This document shows positions 1 through 11,029 of a stretch of 64,000 nucleotides of DNA, in pieces (position 1 is the first letter of the stretch; each line of letters starts with the position of its first letter). The stretch is from Allolobophora icterica. Taxonomy: Eukaryota > Annelida > Clitellata > Crassiclitellata > Lumbricidae. The notes beneath the pieces were generated by a model. It did no database searches, had not been told where the DNA came from, and was given only the letters and a program-made list of their open reading frames with translations. A program made the translations under genes and the position numbers. The stretch covers positions 51,320,949 through 51,384,948 of the forward strand of contig OY744613.1 in the NCBI GenBank assembly GCA_963556255.1. The letters are read 5' to 3'.

Positions 1-299
1 CGAATTTTGTGTACTGACATCAAAATAATGATTAATTTCACCACGAGAGGTACTATGATTATTTTCTACAACTTTTGCCTGAAATAGTTAACTTAATGCT
101 ACATCTTGCCAATTTCTATCTGAAAATACTGATCTGAGCTGTTAGTGCTATGCAGTAACTTGAAGTTTGCGAGTGTTCCCTTTTGGGAACATTGGGCACA
201 AACGATGTCTGTTCCCAAATGGGAACACATGCTAATGCGGCGTTTGTTGCCATGTATTTATGCGTATGGTTATTGTGTCTTGTTATAGGCTGTGAAGAG

Positions 300-1680
300 A
301 AGTTATTCACGAGCAGAGGTATTGAAAGCCGTGTTTGGAAGATCTATATGTAGAACCGGAAAACTGTGATGATGGTGCTGTGGAGTGCACTACATTACCG
401 GAAGCTGCCGAAATAGCTGGATTCCGGTCCACTATTCCGGGGTCCGCTATTCCGGCGGTCCGCTATTCCGGAGATCCGCCGGAATATGCATATATACAAC
501 ATACATACATGCATACATACAAACATACATGCATACAAACAAACATACATGCATACAAACATGCACACATACATACATACATACAAGCATACATACATAC
601 ATTCATGCATGCATGCATGCATGTATGAATGTATGCGTGTATGTATGCATACATTCAAATATGTATGTATGCATGTATGTATGTATGTATGTATGTATGA
701 ACGTTTGTATGCATGTATGTATGTATGTATGTATGCATGTATGTATGTTGTATGTATGCATATTCCGGCCGATCCATGGAATAGCGGAACCCCGGAATAG
801 CGGAACCCCGGAATAGCGGACCCCCGGAATAGCGGGCCGGTACCAAATAGCTGCGTCTGATAATAGACGAGTTGATATTGTCATAGCCCCTTCATCAGCA
901 CCAGATGCAGTTTCTGATGAAGAAACAGTCGATGAACAAGGTCTTGGTCACAGAGTGGTCACTTCACTGCTGTCAATGGTCACCAACCCGCTGTGTCGTG
1001 AAGTGTTCTTCGACAATTTCATTACGTCTCGTGATCTACTTGACCACCTCAAAACTCTGGGCATCAAAGCAACAGAAGCAGTTCGAGAAAACAGGCTTAG
1101 ACAGACTCCGCTTCAAGACACGAAAGTCATGAAAAAGACAGCGCATGTTACATATGACAGCAGGTGTCATGGTATTGTGGGACTTGTGAAATGGAACGAC
1201 AATCGCTGTGTCAATGTTGCTACAAATTACGACATGGTTAATGCCATCGGTAAAGCGAAACGTTGAAGTACGACAAAGAGGGCAGAAGTTGAAGTTCCAC
1301 AACCGATTGCGGAAAATAATTATAACTGCCACGTGGGAGGTGTGGATATTATGGAGGCGTTCATGGCCAATTACCGACTGACATTTCGGAATCAACATCC
1401 TTGTCATGGCTGCTTGGTGAATCGACGTGGAAGTTGGAGGAACATTTGACCGACTCTCATTTCGTCGCTACATTGTCTGCAGTTTGATGCACACTGTACA
1501 GTCCAACACAGCTGTTACAGGTCCTCGTCCCATGGAGGAGGTTAGCGTGGATGGAACCAGTCACCATCTTGTAGGCCAGATGCAGATTCTGTATGAAAAA
1601 CCGTAGACTAAAGTGCACGAAGCGTGATGTACCACTGCATCTTATGTTGTTCAGTTATTGATATGAAAAAACTTTGCGTA
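300..1680 (+). pseudogene. piggyBac-type transposase relic (copy A)
   Basis: Decayed transposase of the piggyBac (PGBD, DDE_Tnp_1_7) family, which cuts and pastes DNA at TTAA sites. Recognisable blocks in order are the N-terminal AEVLKAVF stretch near 318-341 (then a one-base frameshift), an acidic linker, GLGHRVV near 940, the catalytic-core block EVFFDNFITSRDLLDHLK near 1005-1050, a KWNDN block near 1190, VGGVDIMEAFMANYRL near 1336-1380, and a remnant of the C-terminal cysteine-rich domain (LKCTKRDVPLH) near 1607-1640. An in-frame TGA at 1264 replaces the Trp expected in an R-W-S motif. A 425-bp foldback element interrupts the reading frame at 420-844; the frame continues correctly when that insert and one target duplication are ignored. 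The gene is therefore dead. The family assignment rests on motif order remembered from the family. Confidence 0.8.
420..844. mobile_element. foldback (long inverted repeat) element
   Basis: A 425-bp near-palindrome. Each arm starts with several CCGCTATTCCGG units and continues into a CATA-type microsatellite, and the arms meet near 612. It is flanked by a perfect 9-bp target duplication AAATAGCTG at 411-419 and 845-853. Foldback and Mutator-like elements make 9-bp duplications. It carries no coding capacity. Confidence 0.85.
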
Positions 1681-2197
1681 GCACATTGTTTTCGGACTGT
1701 GGTCTTTTGAGTCTGTATAACTGTAAATGCTTTAGTTTGAAGTACTACAACCTGTTCTTTTGGTTTACACATAAATTTTGACTGTAACACAATACAAATG
1801 ATCTTGTAAATGTGTCACAATATCTGTTGATGAAATCAGAGTTATTCTTAAGTTATGTTCCCATTTGGGAACATGCTTCATCAAGCTATGTTCCCATTTG
1901 GGAACAGACTCCATCTTGGCCCAATGTTCCCATTTGGGAACAAAGCGCCATCTGGCGGCCATATATCCAGTTGATGATCCGAGTGTATTTCTGACTTCGT
2001 CTCACTCAGAACACCCAGAAAATACAATTTCACATGTGTGAGTTATGCGACCATCGTTTGGGCACTAATGGGTTAATACACATTGCGCAAGTGATTACCA
2101 TATATTTGTCACAAATAACTAAAGAACCCTTCACTAAATTATACGTTTGGTTATTGAACATTTCTAAACACAAATTTTAAGAAGTTGAAGATCATTG

Positions 2198-3475
2198 TTA
2201 TGGACAGTTTGGTAAGTTTTTTCTCGTTTGCTTAGGTTTATTTACTTCTATGAAGGTAGGGCCTACTTGGTTTTCTGATGCATCCATGTCTTCTTCGTCT
2301 GCTAAGCTTTGACTCTGTACTGGATCTAGAGCTGTACCGATGCATCGGGAGCATTCGTAATCGGGCCGATTATTAGAGGAATCGGCATAATCGGTATCGG
2401 AGAAAAAGTATCGGCGCCGATGCAAATTATTTTACAGTTGACATTTTTTGCACAATTTTCGTTACAAATAGAAAACTGAGCACAAGTGTCTATGTCTTGT
2501 TTCTTATTATTGATTTATATTTAGCATTGCACTACTTAGCAGACACTAGAAACCAAGGACCTATTATACACAGCACTGGAAACTCCTTGATAGCCCTTAT
2601 ACAACGTCGTATGCGTAGTTTTTGGGCGACACTAAAATAATCGGCTTCATACGCGGTGTCGGCTATTACAATAATCGGCTATACGCGGTATCGGAATAAT
2701 CGGCAAAAAGCCTTATCGGTACAGCTCTAACTGGATCTATTTCTCTTTCCGCTGCGGAATTTTGATCATTAAGTACTGTCTGCTAATGTTTGTTCATTGC
2801 TGAAATCCAATGTTTGCGACATCTTAGGTGCTCGGTCAGCTTTCGCTCATGCCGCTTCTTTAGTTTAGTTGATGCATTCTTATCTTGACCGCCAATAATC
2901 ATAACTCTAATCGTCCGCTGATCATGTAGGAACTCATGTTCATCGTTTGGCACCTTTCTGGCATTGGGACACTTACAATTGTCAACGGTATATTTGCAAG
3001 CTTCGATGTAAAACTTTTTCTCTACATTTATGTTAAGAGTTTTGCCATTTTTACGATATATACTACTACTTTTTCGACCTATATAGGTCTGCTTTCGAAA
3101 TTCATCGTGGAATGCTCTTGTCACCTTCAGAACTCTTGTATGTGAAACTGCCACGATAGAAGCTTTTCTCCATATAGCTACGATGTGTCTTGCTACGATT
3201 TCTGCTGTTTGAGTGACAGTAGATTCTTTGGTTCCTTCCGTGTTGACTCTGTTGATGTTATGTTTAATATAATTGTAGTGCCTCATAACGTCTTCATAAG
3301 TTGGCAAGACATTTTTCGGTAACTCGCACGAATATCCAAAATCAGTAGGCCTACATTTTTCAGCGGTTCTTGTTTTGATTTTGGACAACTGATCGAAGAC
3401 TTCTTTTAAAGAAAAATTCCGATAAACCGAATTTCTACAAACTTTTATACATGACATTGATAATATATTATACAA
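2198..3475 (-). pseudogene. uncharacterised conserved ORF, interrupted by a hAT MITE
   Basis: A minus-strand reading frame of 230 codons (3475 to 2783) ends at TAG, but coding potential continues in the same frame to about 2738. It resumes after the MITE at 2326 and ends at TAA, 2198-2200. Visible motifs are LPTYEDVMRHYNYIKHNIN, CKYTVDNCKCPN, VPNDEHEFLHDQR and a terminal KQTRKNLPNC. These resemble an uncharacterised family I associate with mobile elements in invertebrates (a motif similar to NLAxxCDRYG usually follows), but I cannot name it or give a function. One in-frame stop plus the MITE insertion make it a pseudogene here. Confidence 0.5.
2327..2729. mobile_element. hAT-type MITE
   Basis: A 403-bp element with terminal inverted repeats TAGAGCTGTACCGAT and ATCGGTACAGCTCTA. 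It is flanked by a perfect 8-bp target duplication ACTGGATC (2319-2326 and 2730-2737). The interior has many ATCGGC/GCCGAT motifs, a usual subterminal pattern for hAT transposase binding. It has no ORF. It sits inside the ORF annotated at 2198-3475. Confidence 0.88.
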
Positions 3476-3507
3476 TTAACATCGTGCCCTGAAATATGAC
3501 ATATGAC

Positions 3508-3714
3508 CTGGTAGGCAGGGGCATAACTTTGGTCTAAAAAGTGAGGGATACCAATTTCTTCCATACACGAAGCAAGGCGAAGACTGCGATTTCTGGGATG
3601 GCTCAATAATAAAATATTAATTGACATTGTTTCAAAAGTGGGGGTGCGGTACCCCAGTCCAAAAACTGGGGTACGGTACCCATCGTGCCCCCACCCTCAA
3701 AAATTACGCCTATG
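3508..3714. mobile_element. short interspersed repeat with GGGGCRTAACTTTGG end
   Basis: About 200 bp, starting AGGGGCATAACTTTGG and ending AAAATTACGCCTATGG, so the ends are imperfect inverted repeats. The same sequence, including the AAGCAAGGC...GACTGCGAT core and the palindromic GGTACC stretch, recurs three times at 56.68-57.21 kb, which shows that it is dispersed. Confidence 0.6.
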
Positions 3715-4089
3715 GTGGTAAGCCCACTACCGGTTCGCTTAATATGGAGGATTGAAGGGATGAAGGACATTGAAGAATGAAGGTTCGCCTTAACCCTCGG
3801 GCTACCAAGGGGGGGTGGTTACCACCCCCCCTACGTTTTTCTGGAAAATTTTTTTTAGCACATGGAATATAATTTTGACAGTTTAGGTAGCTGTAGGGGG
3901 TCCATTTGCACACATTTTGAGGTAAAAGTCGTGATGATAGCCCACGCCATAAAATAGTTATACCCGATATAGCCTAGGTACCACTATTGAAATCAGGACT
4001 TTCTCTCGTCAGCTGTTAGCTGTTGTCGACTATAAAGGTATTCATTATTCTTTCTGGAAGAGAAACAACTATGCCATTCTTTAGAGGGA

Positions 4090-4476
4090 ATGTAGGGCTA
4101 TATTTGCATACATATTTACATACATACAATCATACATACATACATACATACATACATACATACATACATACATACATACATACATACATACATACATTCA
4201 TACAATCATACATACATACACACATACATTCATACAATCATACATACATACATACATACATTCATACATTCATACAATCATACATACATACATACATACA
4301 TACCTACATACATACATACATGCATTCATACAATCATACATACATACATACATACATACATACATACATTCATACAATCATACATACATACATACATACA
4401 TACATACATACATACATTCATACATACATACATACCTACATACATACATACATACATTCATACATACATACATACC
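4090..4476. repeat. (CATA)n microsatellite
   Basis: About 380 bp of CATA/TACA tetranucleotide repeats with regular TTCATACAATC interruptions that give a higher-order period. Open frames through it are repeat artefacts. It sits inside piggyBac copy B. Confidence 0.95.
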
Positions 4477-4538
4477 TTAGTTATTTGTCTTTTGATAACC
4501 GGAAGTGATCATAATAAATAATAATACGCTTTTTCAGT

Positions 4539-4724
4539 GTGAAAATCACTGATGCAACATCACAACGTAAACCGATATGGTTGGGTATGGGGAAGGGCTA
4601 TAAACAGTTGAAGCAGAATGCTAACAGAGTAAAGCAGTGCTGTGAAGTGTTCAAGAAGCCGGTTTGCAGGAAGCATTCACACAAAACAATGAAAGTAACT
4701 TGCAATAACTGCAAGGACCACTGA
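4539..4724 (+). pseudogene. piggyBac transposase C-terminal cysteine-rich domain remnant
   Basis: The reading frame encodes about 60 residues ending in the pattern CC-x6-VCRKHS-x7-C-x2-C followed by a stop. This fits the cysteine-rich DNA-binding domain at the C-terminus of piggyBac transposases. The flanking TTAA-ended element supports the assignment. The catalytic core is not present in frame upstream; a microsatellite occupies that place. Confidence 0.6.
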
Positions 4725-5180
4725 CGTTTTTGACTGCCGGGAAAAATTACATAATTTCTTGTTTCATGTTGATATAGCTGCACGCCTTTAGGTTTTGCCT
4801 GTAACTAAAACAGACTTTGGAAAAGTTTGTATTGTTGAAAATTAAGCCTCATTATATTTAGAATATTCTTGGATACATAGTTCATTTTCAAAACCCACAT
4901 CATTTATATTTTTTATCCAAATAGTACAAATTGTGTGGGATAATATCAGATATCGTTAAATGGAACGGTGCCTTTGTTAAAAACTATATAATTTCGAGAT
5001 GCATTCATATATTTTACAACTAAATATACCATTCTGTTCAGAAATGAATGCTGAATCAAATGCTGTATTACACGATATGATATTTTAAACCAAACACGAA
5101 ATTCCGGGGGGGGGGGGGTGGTAACCACCCCCCCCCTTGGTAGCCGATGTCGCAAAAAACCTTGGTAGCCTGAGGGTTAA

Positions 5181-6580
5181 TATGAATTGACTCTAATGCA
5201 CTAGCAACAGGGGTATAGTATCGAACTTCGACGACGCCGCTGGGGCACCTCAGAACTTCAAAATAATTCAACCAAATTTTGCACAGTCATTTACTTTTAC
5301 CAAATGCAACTTTTAAACACTATTACATTTGTAAATTCGCACTTTAGTTTTTTCGCACCACCCTAGTGTACAATGCATTAAATTAAGCTTTTACGCAAAT
5401 TTATTCCATTACAACCTGTAACAAAGGTATATTATTTTGATTAATTGGTAGCTAGCATATGCAATAATCAAACATTTAGACTCATTTTCATAATATTTCT
5501 TTCTTTTTGGACCTATTTAAACTTGTCCATAGAAATAAGCATCATAACCATCTCTATTTTTGGGAAGCCTATAACTTTTACAGAACGTGCTTACTTACTA
5601 AAAGAAAAGCATCAAGAACGAGATATTGTCAACTATTAATGGAATCACACAGATTTGTGTTGAAATTCCTAATATTTAATTTTTAATTTAGGTTTGTGTG
5701 TTCCAAATTACAAGAAAAGTAAATTTCTGCTTCATTACCATCCAATGTTGTATTTCCTGGTTTAGGTAGATTACAACATTGACAACTTGTTTTATTTGTC
5801 GCTTTTGTTGAACTGATTGAAATTACTTATCTGATGGAGTAATTCACGTGAAAATGTTTGACGGCTGTTTTAAATTTCATCATTTTGTCATTACCATTCG
5901 CGGTTGTTTTTCATCAATACCATCCGAATTCATCAGATTTTTGCTATTTTCTCATGACAGTCGCATCTTGTCTCGGATGGTAATGACGCATTGCTCAGAG
6001 TGAATTACATGTATTGTTTGTGAATTATTTGATATAAAAATAAATTGCAAGTAATTAGAATTTACTATCAACTCTTAAAATGTTGTTGAACTTGTATTTA
6101 ATGCATATAACATACAGTAATAGCTAATGCTGCACAGATTTTTTTCTGCAGCTGAAAATTATATTTCTTTTTTTAAATAATTTAGAAAAATGTCTTAATT
6201 TATTGACACCAGACTAATATATTGTGTGAAGGAAAGGCCTATTGTATTCCTACTTAATGCTGGCATCATCTACTTTTAAGAAATTGTCATTTTATAAGCA
6301 CCAGAGGAATATTTCAGGTTCCCGCGATTAAATATGATTACACAAAAAGGGCGGATTTCAATGAAAAAAGAGGAGTTTTGACTTTATAATTTCTGAAAAA
6401 AAATTAACTTGTGATTAAAAATATAGTGGATTTCTTTCAAATTAGTTAAATTTAACTATGTACATGACTAAAAAAAACACTTGCAACCAATTTTGGGGGA
6501 AAAAAATTTTCTGTTTTTCGGAGACGAAATTTGTAACATTTCGGATAATGACCCAAGTCGTCCGTGTATACCTAATGCTA
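5181..6580. other. AT-rich intergenic stretch, no gene recognised
   Basis: Only short random ORFs are present. No domain, splice-bounded exon or terminal repeat pair was seen. Confidence 0.6.
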
Positions 6581-6590
6581 CATGTACATG

Positions 6591-8457
6591 CAGTGCGTCT
6601 GATTTTAGGCGAGCGATCGATCGCTCTCCTTGGTCGCTCGCCTAGCAAAGGTACCGGCGAGCGATTTACCGCTCGCCTAGCCGAAGGCTTCTCACCGTCG
6701 GTCGTCGCTCGCTGAGTTTGAGTTAGACTCAAAGACGATAGACGAACGTGGAGCCAGACCATTATTTTATGTACCTAATTGCGATCACTTTAATTTACCT
6801 GTGATTAAGATTAATCTTAATCCCAGAATTTACTTAGCGGTTAATGCGTGACGTGACCTCTCCTAATTAGGCCTACTGCTGACTGATGACTCCAATTTTG
6901 TGCAATTTGATTGGCCATAACAACACTGCCTTCACCTCACACCCAGTGGTTAAATTGCTCATCCAGAGGTGGTGGGTCTCTAAATATTTGCAAATCCAAA
7001 AACCTACGGCTAATCCTCAAATACAACAGGGACGTCATTTGAGCTTTCTCCAGGGGGGAGGCAAAAAGAGGTTTAAAAAAATTTCTGCGCTCACGCGCGA
7101 AAAACATTTTTCGCCATTTTTTTGGTGTTTCCTTTAAAATGCTTTGTATTTGTGGGAAGACGAGACGGCAAGGGAGAGGCCTGGCCACCCGCCCTCATAT
7201 GCCAAGGCTAAATAAATTAAGTCGCTAACACTATATACCCGTGGCTGTCTGATCAGGGCTAGATTAATAGCTTACTTTAAGGGACTGCAAGAAAACCTGT
7301 TGCAGCATGACGACCCTTAGCAACCCATCCACGTACGATAGCTTTCTTTGCACGCTGGCCAACTTTCTTTTCGACATTATTATATCTGCAGACTGCATGC
7401 GCAATAACTATAACTAATCAAATGACGTGCTATTCCAGATTTTCAAACGATTCCAGCAGCAGCTCAGCTTTCCGAATTTCCGCAAAACGAGTTCTTAATG
7501 AAGCAAACTATTGTGTTATCGCTAGGATGCAGGCCCAAATCTACTCCTGCTGCGGCAGTGCTGCCACAGCCTTGGGTTACTACTCTTCGGCAGCAATTAT
7601 AAAACAGCAGGCGATTTAAGTAAACACATAGGCCCAAGTAGTTTTCTATGATGCTAGTGAATATTGAACCGCACTGTGAGGCTTACGAGTGCTAATCTGA
7701 TCTTCGGTGGATCTCCCTGTTGAGGTGATGGGTCTCCCTTTTTAGGTGGCGGATCTCATAATTTGGGTGGTGGGTCTCACAATGCAGGTGGCGGATCTCA
7801 AATCAGAGGTGCCGGATCTCAGATCCGGCGGGATCCGGCTGAATTTAACCACTGCTCACACCGCGTGATATCATCCGTAACATCACCAATTTCGGATATT
7901 ATTTTAAACAACAATATGGCGGCGAATAGAGCAAGTCGAATAATAATGTACAGTTGAGCACGTATCTGTTATGGAAATTATGCGACTCGTTCGATGTCGA
8001 TGTAGCCTAGTCGAGATAGAAACCCAGCCGTCGGACTGTGAAGAAAATTTACTGCAAGTCCTGCCGAAATTACGCAGATAAAATTCGAATGGATTGCCGG
8101 CTGAAAGGTCGTCAAAATCAGTGCTCAACCAACGTTGTGAAATGATTTCACTGAAATCAGCCGTCACACTTCATCTTACGTAGGCTTTGTTTCTAGTGAA
8201 TGTTCATTCATTCATTGATTCATTCAGAGAATTTCTCTAGCGCCTCTTAAAGATATTTATTCAGATAACGGAACTGAAGTGAGATAGGCCTACTAGATGA
8301 GTACTATATGCAGCGACACGAAAAATTGCGAATACGATACACAAAAGACGCTGTAGGCCTACGCAAGAGCTCCCGAGGTCGACCGCATATCGCTCGCCTA
8401 CTCGATCCAGCGCGATCGATTTTCAACCCGCCTACTATTTTCAAATCAGACGCACTG
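6591..8457. mobile_element. hAT-type DNA transposon, 1.87 kb, non-autonomous
   Basis: Perfect 15-bp inverted ends CAGTGCGTCTGATTT, extended by an AGGCGxG block, with an exact 8-bp target duplication TGTACATG at 6583-6590 and 8458-8465. GCGAGCGAT motifs cluster near the left end and CGCTCGCC near the right. No hAT transposase signature was recognised in the interior. Around 7020-7140 it holds a GGGGGGAGGCAAAAAG / CACGCGCG segment that looks like a separate short repeat. Confidence 0.87.
7700..7842. repeat. minisatellite, ~20-bp period
   Basis: About six imperfect units around GGTGGCGGATCTCA with variable 5-7 bp spacers, inside the 1.87-kb hAT. Confidence 0.75.
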
Positions 8458-8499
8458 TGTACATGCTCAAACAGCTAAGATCAGTGCCTAGGCAGAACA

Positions 8500-8690
8500 C
8501 ATCCATTTAATCCACTTGTTCTGATGGAGATTCAGTTTGACACACAAGGCCACTTCTTTACTGATACCCCAACAAAGAGACGTTGTGCGCATTGTGGGAA
8601 AACGCAAGAAAGTGGGGTACAAAGTGTGATATTGGACTTCAAATGCACTGCTTTAATGAATTTCATGTCAATATGTGAGACTATTTCAGT
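8500..8690 (+). pseudogene. piggyBac transposase C-terminal fragment (copy C)
   Basis: The frame reads HFFTDTPTKRRCAHCGKT and, after one frameshift, KCDIGLQMHCFNEFH. Together these match the C-x2-C...C-x-H-x2-CF...FH cysteine-rich tail of piggyBac transposases. Only this tail remains, directly right of the hAT end. Confidence 0.6.
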
Positions 8691-8930
8691 GAATTTTATG
8701 ACACTTCTTGAGTATCTAGCCAAAAACTTAATTAAATGACAAATAATACTGGTTTCCTTTAGTAGCCATGAAATAAAATATATCGCGAACTGCTTAACTA
8801 CTTGCGCACCCTCCCAGGGTGCACCACTTTGACTCAACAATTTTGCTCGGAGGCATTTAGAATAAATATTTTAAACCTTATATTCATGTTTGCATGTCTG
8901 GATGTATTGAAAAGTGTTAGTATTGTTTAG

Positions 8931-9117
8931 AAAGAACAAATTGGTAGATAATGGGTTAATGCACCGTTTTGACGGATCTCTGAACTTCAGCCGAACCTGG
9001 ATCGAATACAGGAATGGATTTGGAGATATAGGACGGGGCGAGTTTTGGCTTGGAAACGAAATAGTCCACCGTCTGACCAACAACGCAACAGGCCTCGTCT
9101 ACAGCCTTCGCATTGAG
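8931..9117 (+). CDS. fibrinogen-related domain (FReD) internal exon, gene 1
   Basis: Encodes the central part of a fibrinogen C-terminal domain: FDGSLNFSRTWIEYRNGFG, then IGRGEFWLGNE, then LRIE, followed by a donor GTAGTA at 9118. FReD proteins are secreted lectins or matrix factors. The exon ends in phase 0, matching the terminal exon at 17.39 kb. Compared with the paralogous exon at 33.60 kb (WIITMQRFDGS), the W-x-x-x-x-Q segment is disrupted by what looks like a 5-base deletion and the usual acceptor is absent. I placed the start after TTTAG at 8930, which restores phase but replaces WIITMQ with unrelated residues. Upstream exons were not identified. The exon may belong to a decaying gene. 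Confidence 0.75.
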
Positions 9118-9895
9118 GTAGTAATATTTTATTGTATTATATTATTATATTTACTTAGTTACAATCACAAATTAGCTTCTGAATGTACTAATAAATTATC
9201 TATACCTAAACCTCAATATATCAGTTAGTAATCATTACTAGGTCCGCAAAGGTTCACCAGTCACTCTGGTACAGAGTAAAGCAGGGAGGCGACCTGACCG
9301 ACGATTCTGATGAGCGTAGACTCGGATCCGACCTGGGCTGGTGAACCAAAGTCCTCCGTGCCCACCTTCTCGTGGTGCGGACCGTTAGTACCCTTCCTAG
9401 GAAGTACTCTTCCTAGGAGGGGGAACGAACGGGCACGGCAGGCAAAACCAGGGGAAGGCAATGGCAAACCACCCCTGTTAATCATGCCAAGAAAATCGTC
9501 ATGCCACACACCAAACCACGCCGATGGTCGCGGATGGAGGGACTCCCAGGCCGGAGCGCTGAGGTGGGACTCCCAGGCCAAAGCGCGACTCAAGGGCTAC
9601 TGGGAGAAGTAGCAAGACGGCAACGGAGACTGTGTGGCATGACGATCGCTAGGGCTCCTAGAGCCGACGGCACAAAGAGACAAAGAGAATCATTACTTAT
9701 TAGCGCTGCGTCGTGTCAGAAGGGTTGTCCCGAGGTTCGGGTGAAAGAGCAGTTAGAAACTAGCCTACAAAGGCATCATATGGATGATTGAGACAGTACA
9801 ATCACCCAAACCATTTCACAAATGTACAACTCTTGCACTAAAGAATTTCTGCCCTAATGTTCCTTTTGGCTTCTTAAAATAATTTGTACCTGTGG
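9118..9895. other. intron start and GC-rich retroelement-like segment
   Basis: 9260-9700 is markedly GC-rich compared with its surroundings and contains GGCAATGGCAAACCACC, a motif I associate with non-LTR element untranslated regions, plus a duplicated GGGACTCCCAGGCC. No protein domain was recognised. The class is not determined. Confidence 0.3.
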
Positions 9896-10239
9896 CCCCG
9901 AGTTGCCTTGTTTGGTGCTTATTCAAAGAACCTATCCCACCGCAATGTCCCCTTTCCAGATATAACCTTATAAGCTTCAATTAGATATCCTCTGCTCCTC
10001 TTTCTCTCCAATGTTATTAGTCCACACCTTTTCAACCTTTTTTCATAGCTCAGATCCTTGTAGTCCCAAATCATTGTTGTTGCTCTTCTTTGCACTTTCT
10101 CCAGTTTTTCAATGTCCTGTTTCATGTATGGATTCCATGCCTGGATGCAGTATTCCAACTGTGGCCTAACCAGTGATTTGAACAATAGGGTGGAGTGAAA
10201 ATGGCAATAAATTTTTTTTAAACAAACGTTTACTACTGG

Positions 10240-10690
10240 CGGCTGGCGGTTTCTCCAGGTTCGACCATATCTCTGAATTTATGCGAGACGTTCTCCATTG
10301 GCTTCCTGTCCAGCATCGCATTCATTACAGGGTCTCCACCATGGCATGGCATTGTGTCCTAAGGCGGGCCCCGGCCTACCTCTGCGAGTCTTTACTTTAA
10401 CTTCCGCTTGTGCGGGGCGCCGTGCCTTGCGCTCGGCCTCCCGGGGTGATTTTACTGTCCCCTATGCGCGTACTGCTATGGCGCAGCGTAGGGCATTCTC
10501 CCTGGTGGGTCCTACCGCTTGGAATGACCTCCCTTTCTCCCTTCGCTCTCCCTAGAGATCTCTCAGGCACTTTCTATGGCCTTCTTAAGACCTTTGTGTT
10601 TGACCGGGCCTGGTTCGGGAGCGCCACTGAGTAGATTTCTTGAAGGGGCGCTATAGAAGTTCATTATAGATAGATATAGATAGATAATAG
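10240..10690 (+). pseudogene. L2-type LINE 3' end
   Basis: Contains MRDVLHWLPVQHRI, VGPTAWNDLPFSLR and F-x4-LKTFVF in broken frames, then the 3' tail GGGAGCGCCACTGAGTAG ... GGCGCTATAGAAGTTC and an ATAG microsatellite. The last residues and tail match other LINE copies at 38.3 and 44.6 kb. It is nested within the hAT. Confidence 0.7.
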
Positions 10691-11029
10691 TGATGAAAAG
10701 TTGCCAACATGTTAGAGTAAGTAGTGTTCAAAATATTTTCGATTTTGCTTGCGTCTTCTGCCCTCTACCGGCGGTAAAATATTTACCAGATAGAATTCTT
10801 TGGAAAAACGTCCATGTATTGTGCATTATTTTTTTATTGAACGAACTATCGTCGAACGTTTACAATTCATGAAATACACGTTCAAATCAGTGGGGGAAAT
10901 ATTATCTGTGTGTTACAGGATTATGGAATTGTACTGCCTAATGAAGGCAGCGACGTCATTGAAAAGAAGAAAATTAGAGAACGAAGAGAAGGAAAGAAGT
11001 ACCTAAGCTGTTCAAGCTGGATGCGCCAG

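Larger units (their letters stand above)
172..2076 (+). mobile_element. piggyBac transposon copy A with palindromic subterminal repeats
   Basis: The right end is TTAA at 2073-2076 preceded by GGG, giving a TTAACCCATTAGTGCCCA terminus on the minus strand, typical for piggyBac. Copies of the palindrome TTCCCATTTGGGAA lie near both ends: about 176 and 210 on the left, and about 1858, 1891 and 1927 on the right. The left terminus itself (TTAACCC) is not found, so the left boundary is approximate and may be decayed or lie outside the window. Confidence 0.6.
3790..5180 (+). mobile_element. piggyBac element copy B, internally deleted
   Basis: TTAA at 3790-3793 followed by CCCTCGGGCTACCAAGG, and the inverted CCTTGGTAGCCTGAGGG followed by TTAA at 5177-5180. 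The two termini match at 16 of 17 positions. A palindromic GGGGGTGGTTACCACCCCC tract lies just inside both ends. The 1.39-kb interior has a possible transposase core fragment (TIKVFIILS, near 4025), a CATA microsatellite, and the C-terminal cysteine-rich domain at 4539-4724. Most of the transposase is missing, so this copy is non-autonomous. Confidence 0.75.

Noticed and set aside
335..884. Several ORFs of 60-140 codons rich in Y-I-H-T or C-M-Y-V on both strands
   Set aside because: They are translations of the CATA microsatellite and foldback arms; the same peptides occur at 4.1 and 47.4 kb over similar repeats.
5445..5639. 64-codon ORF with hydrophobic N-terminus
   Set aside because: AT-rich intergenic sequence; expected by chance, no splice or domain evidence.
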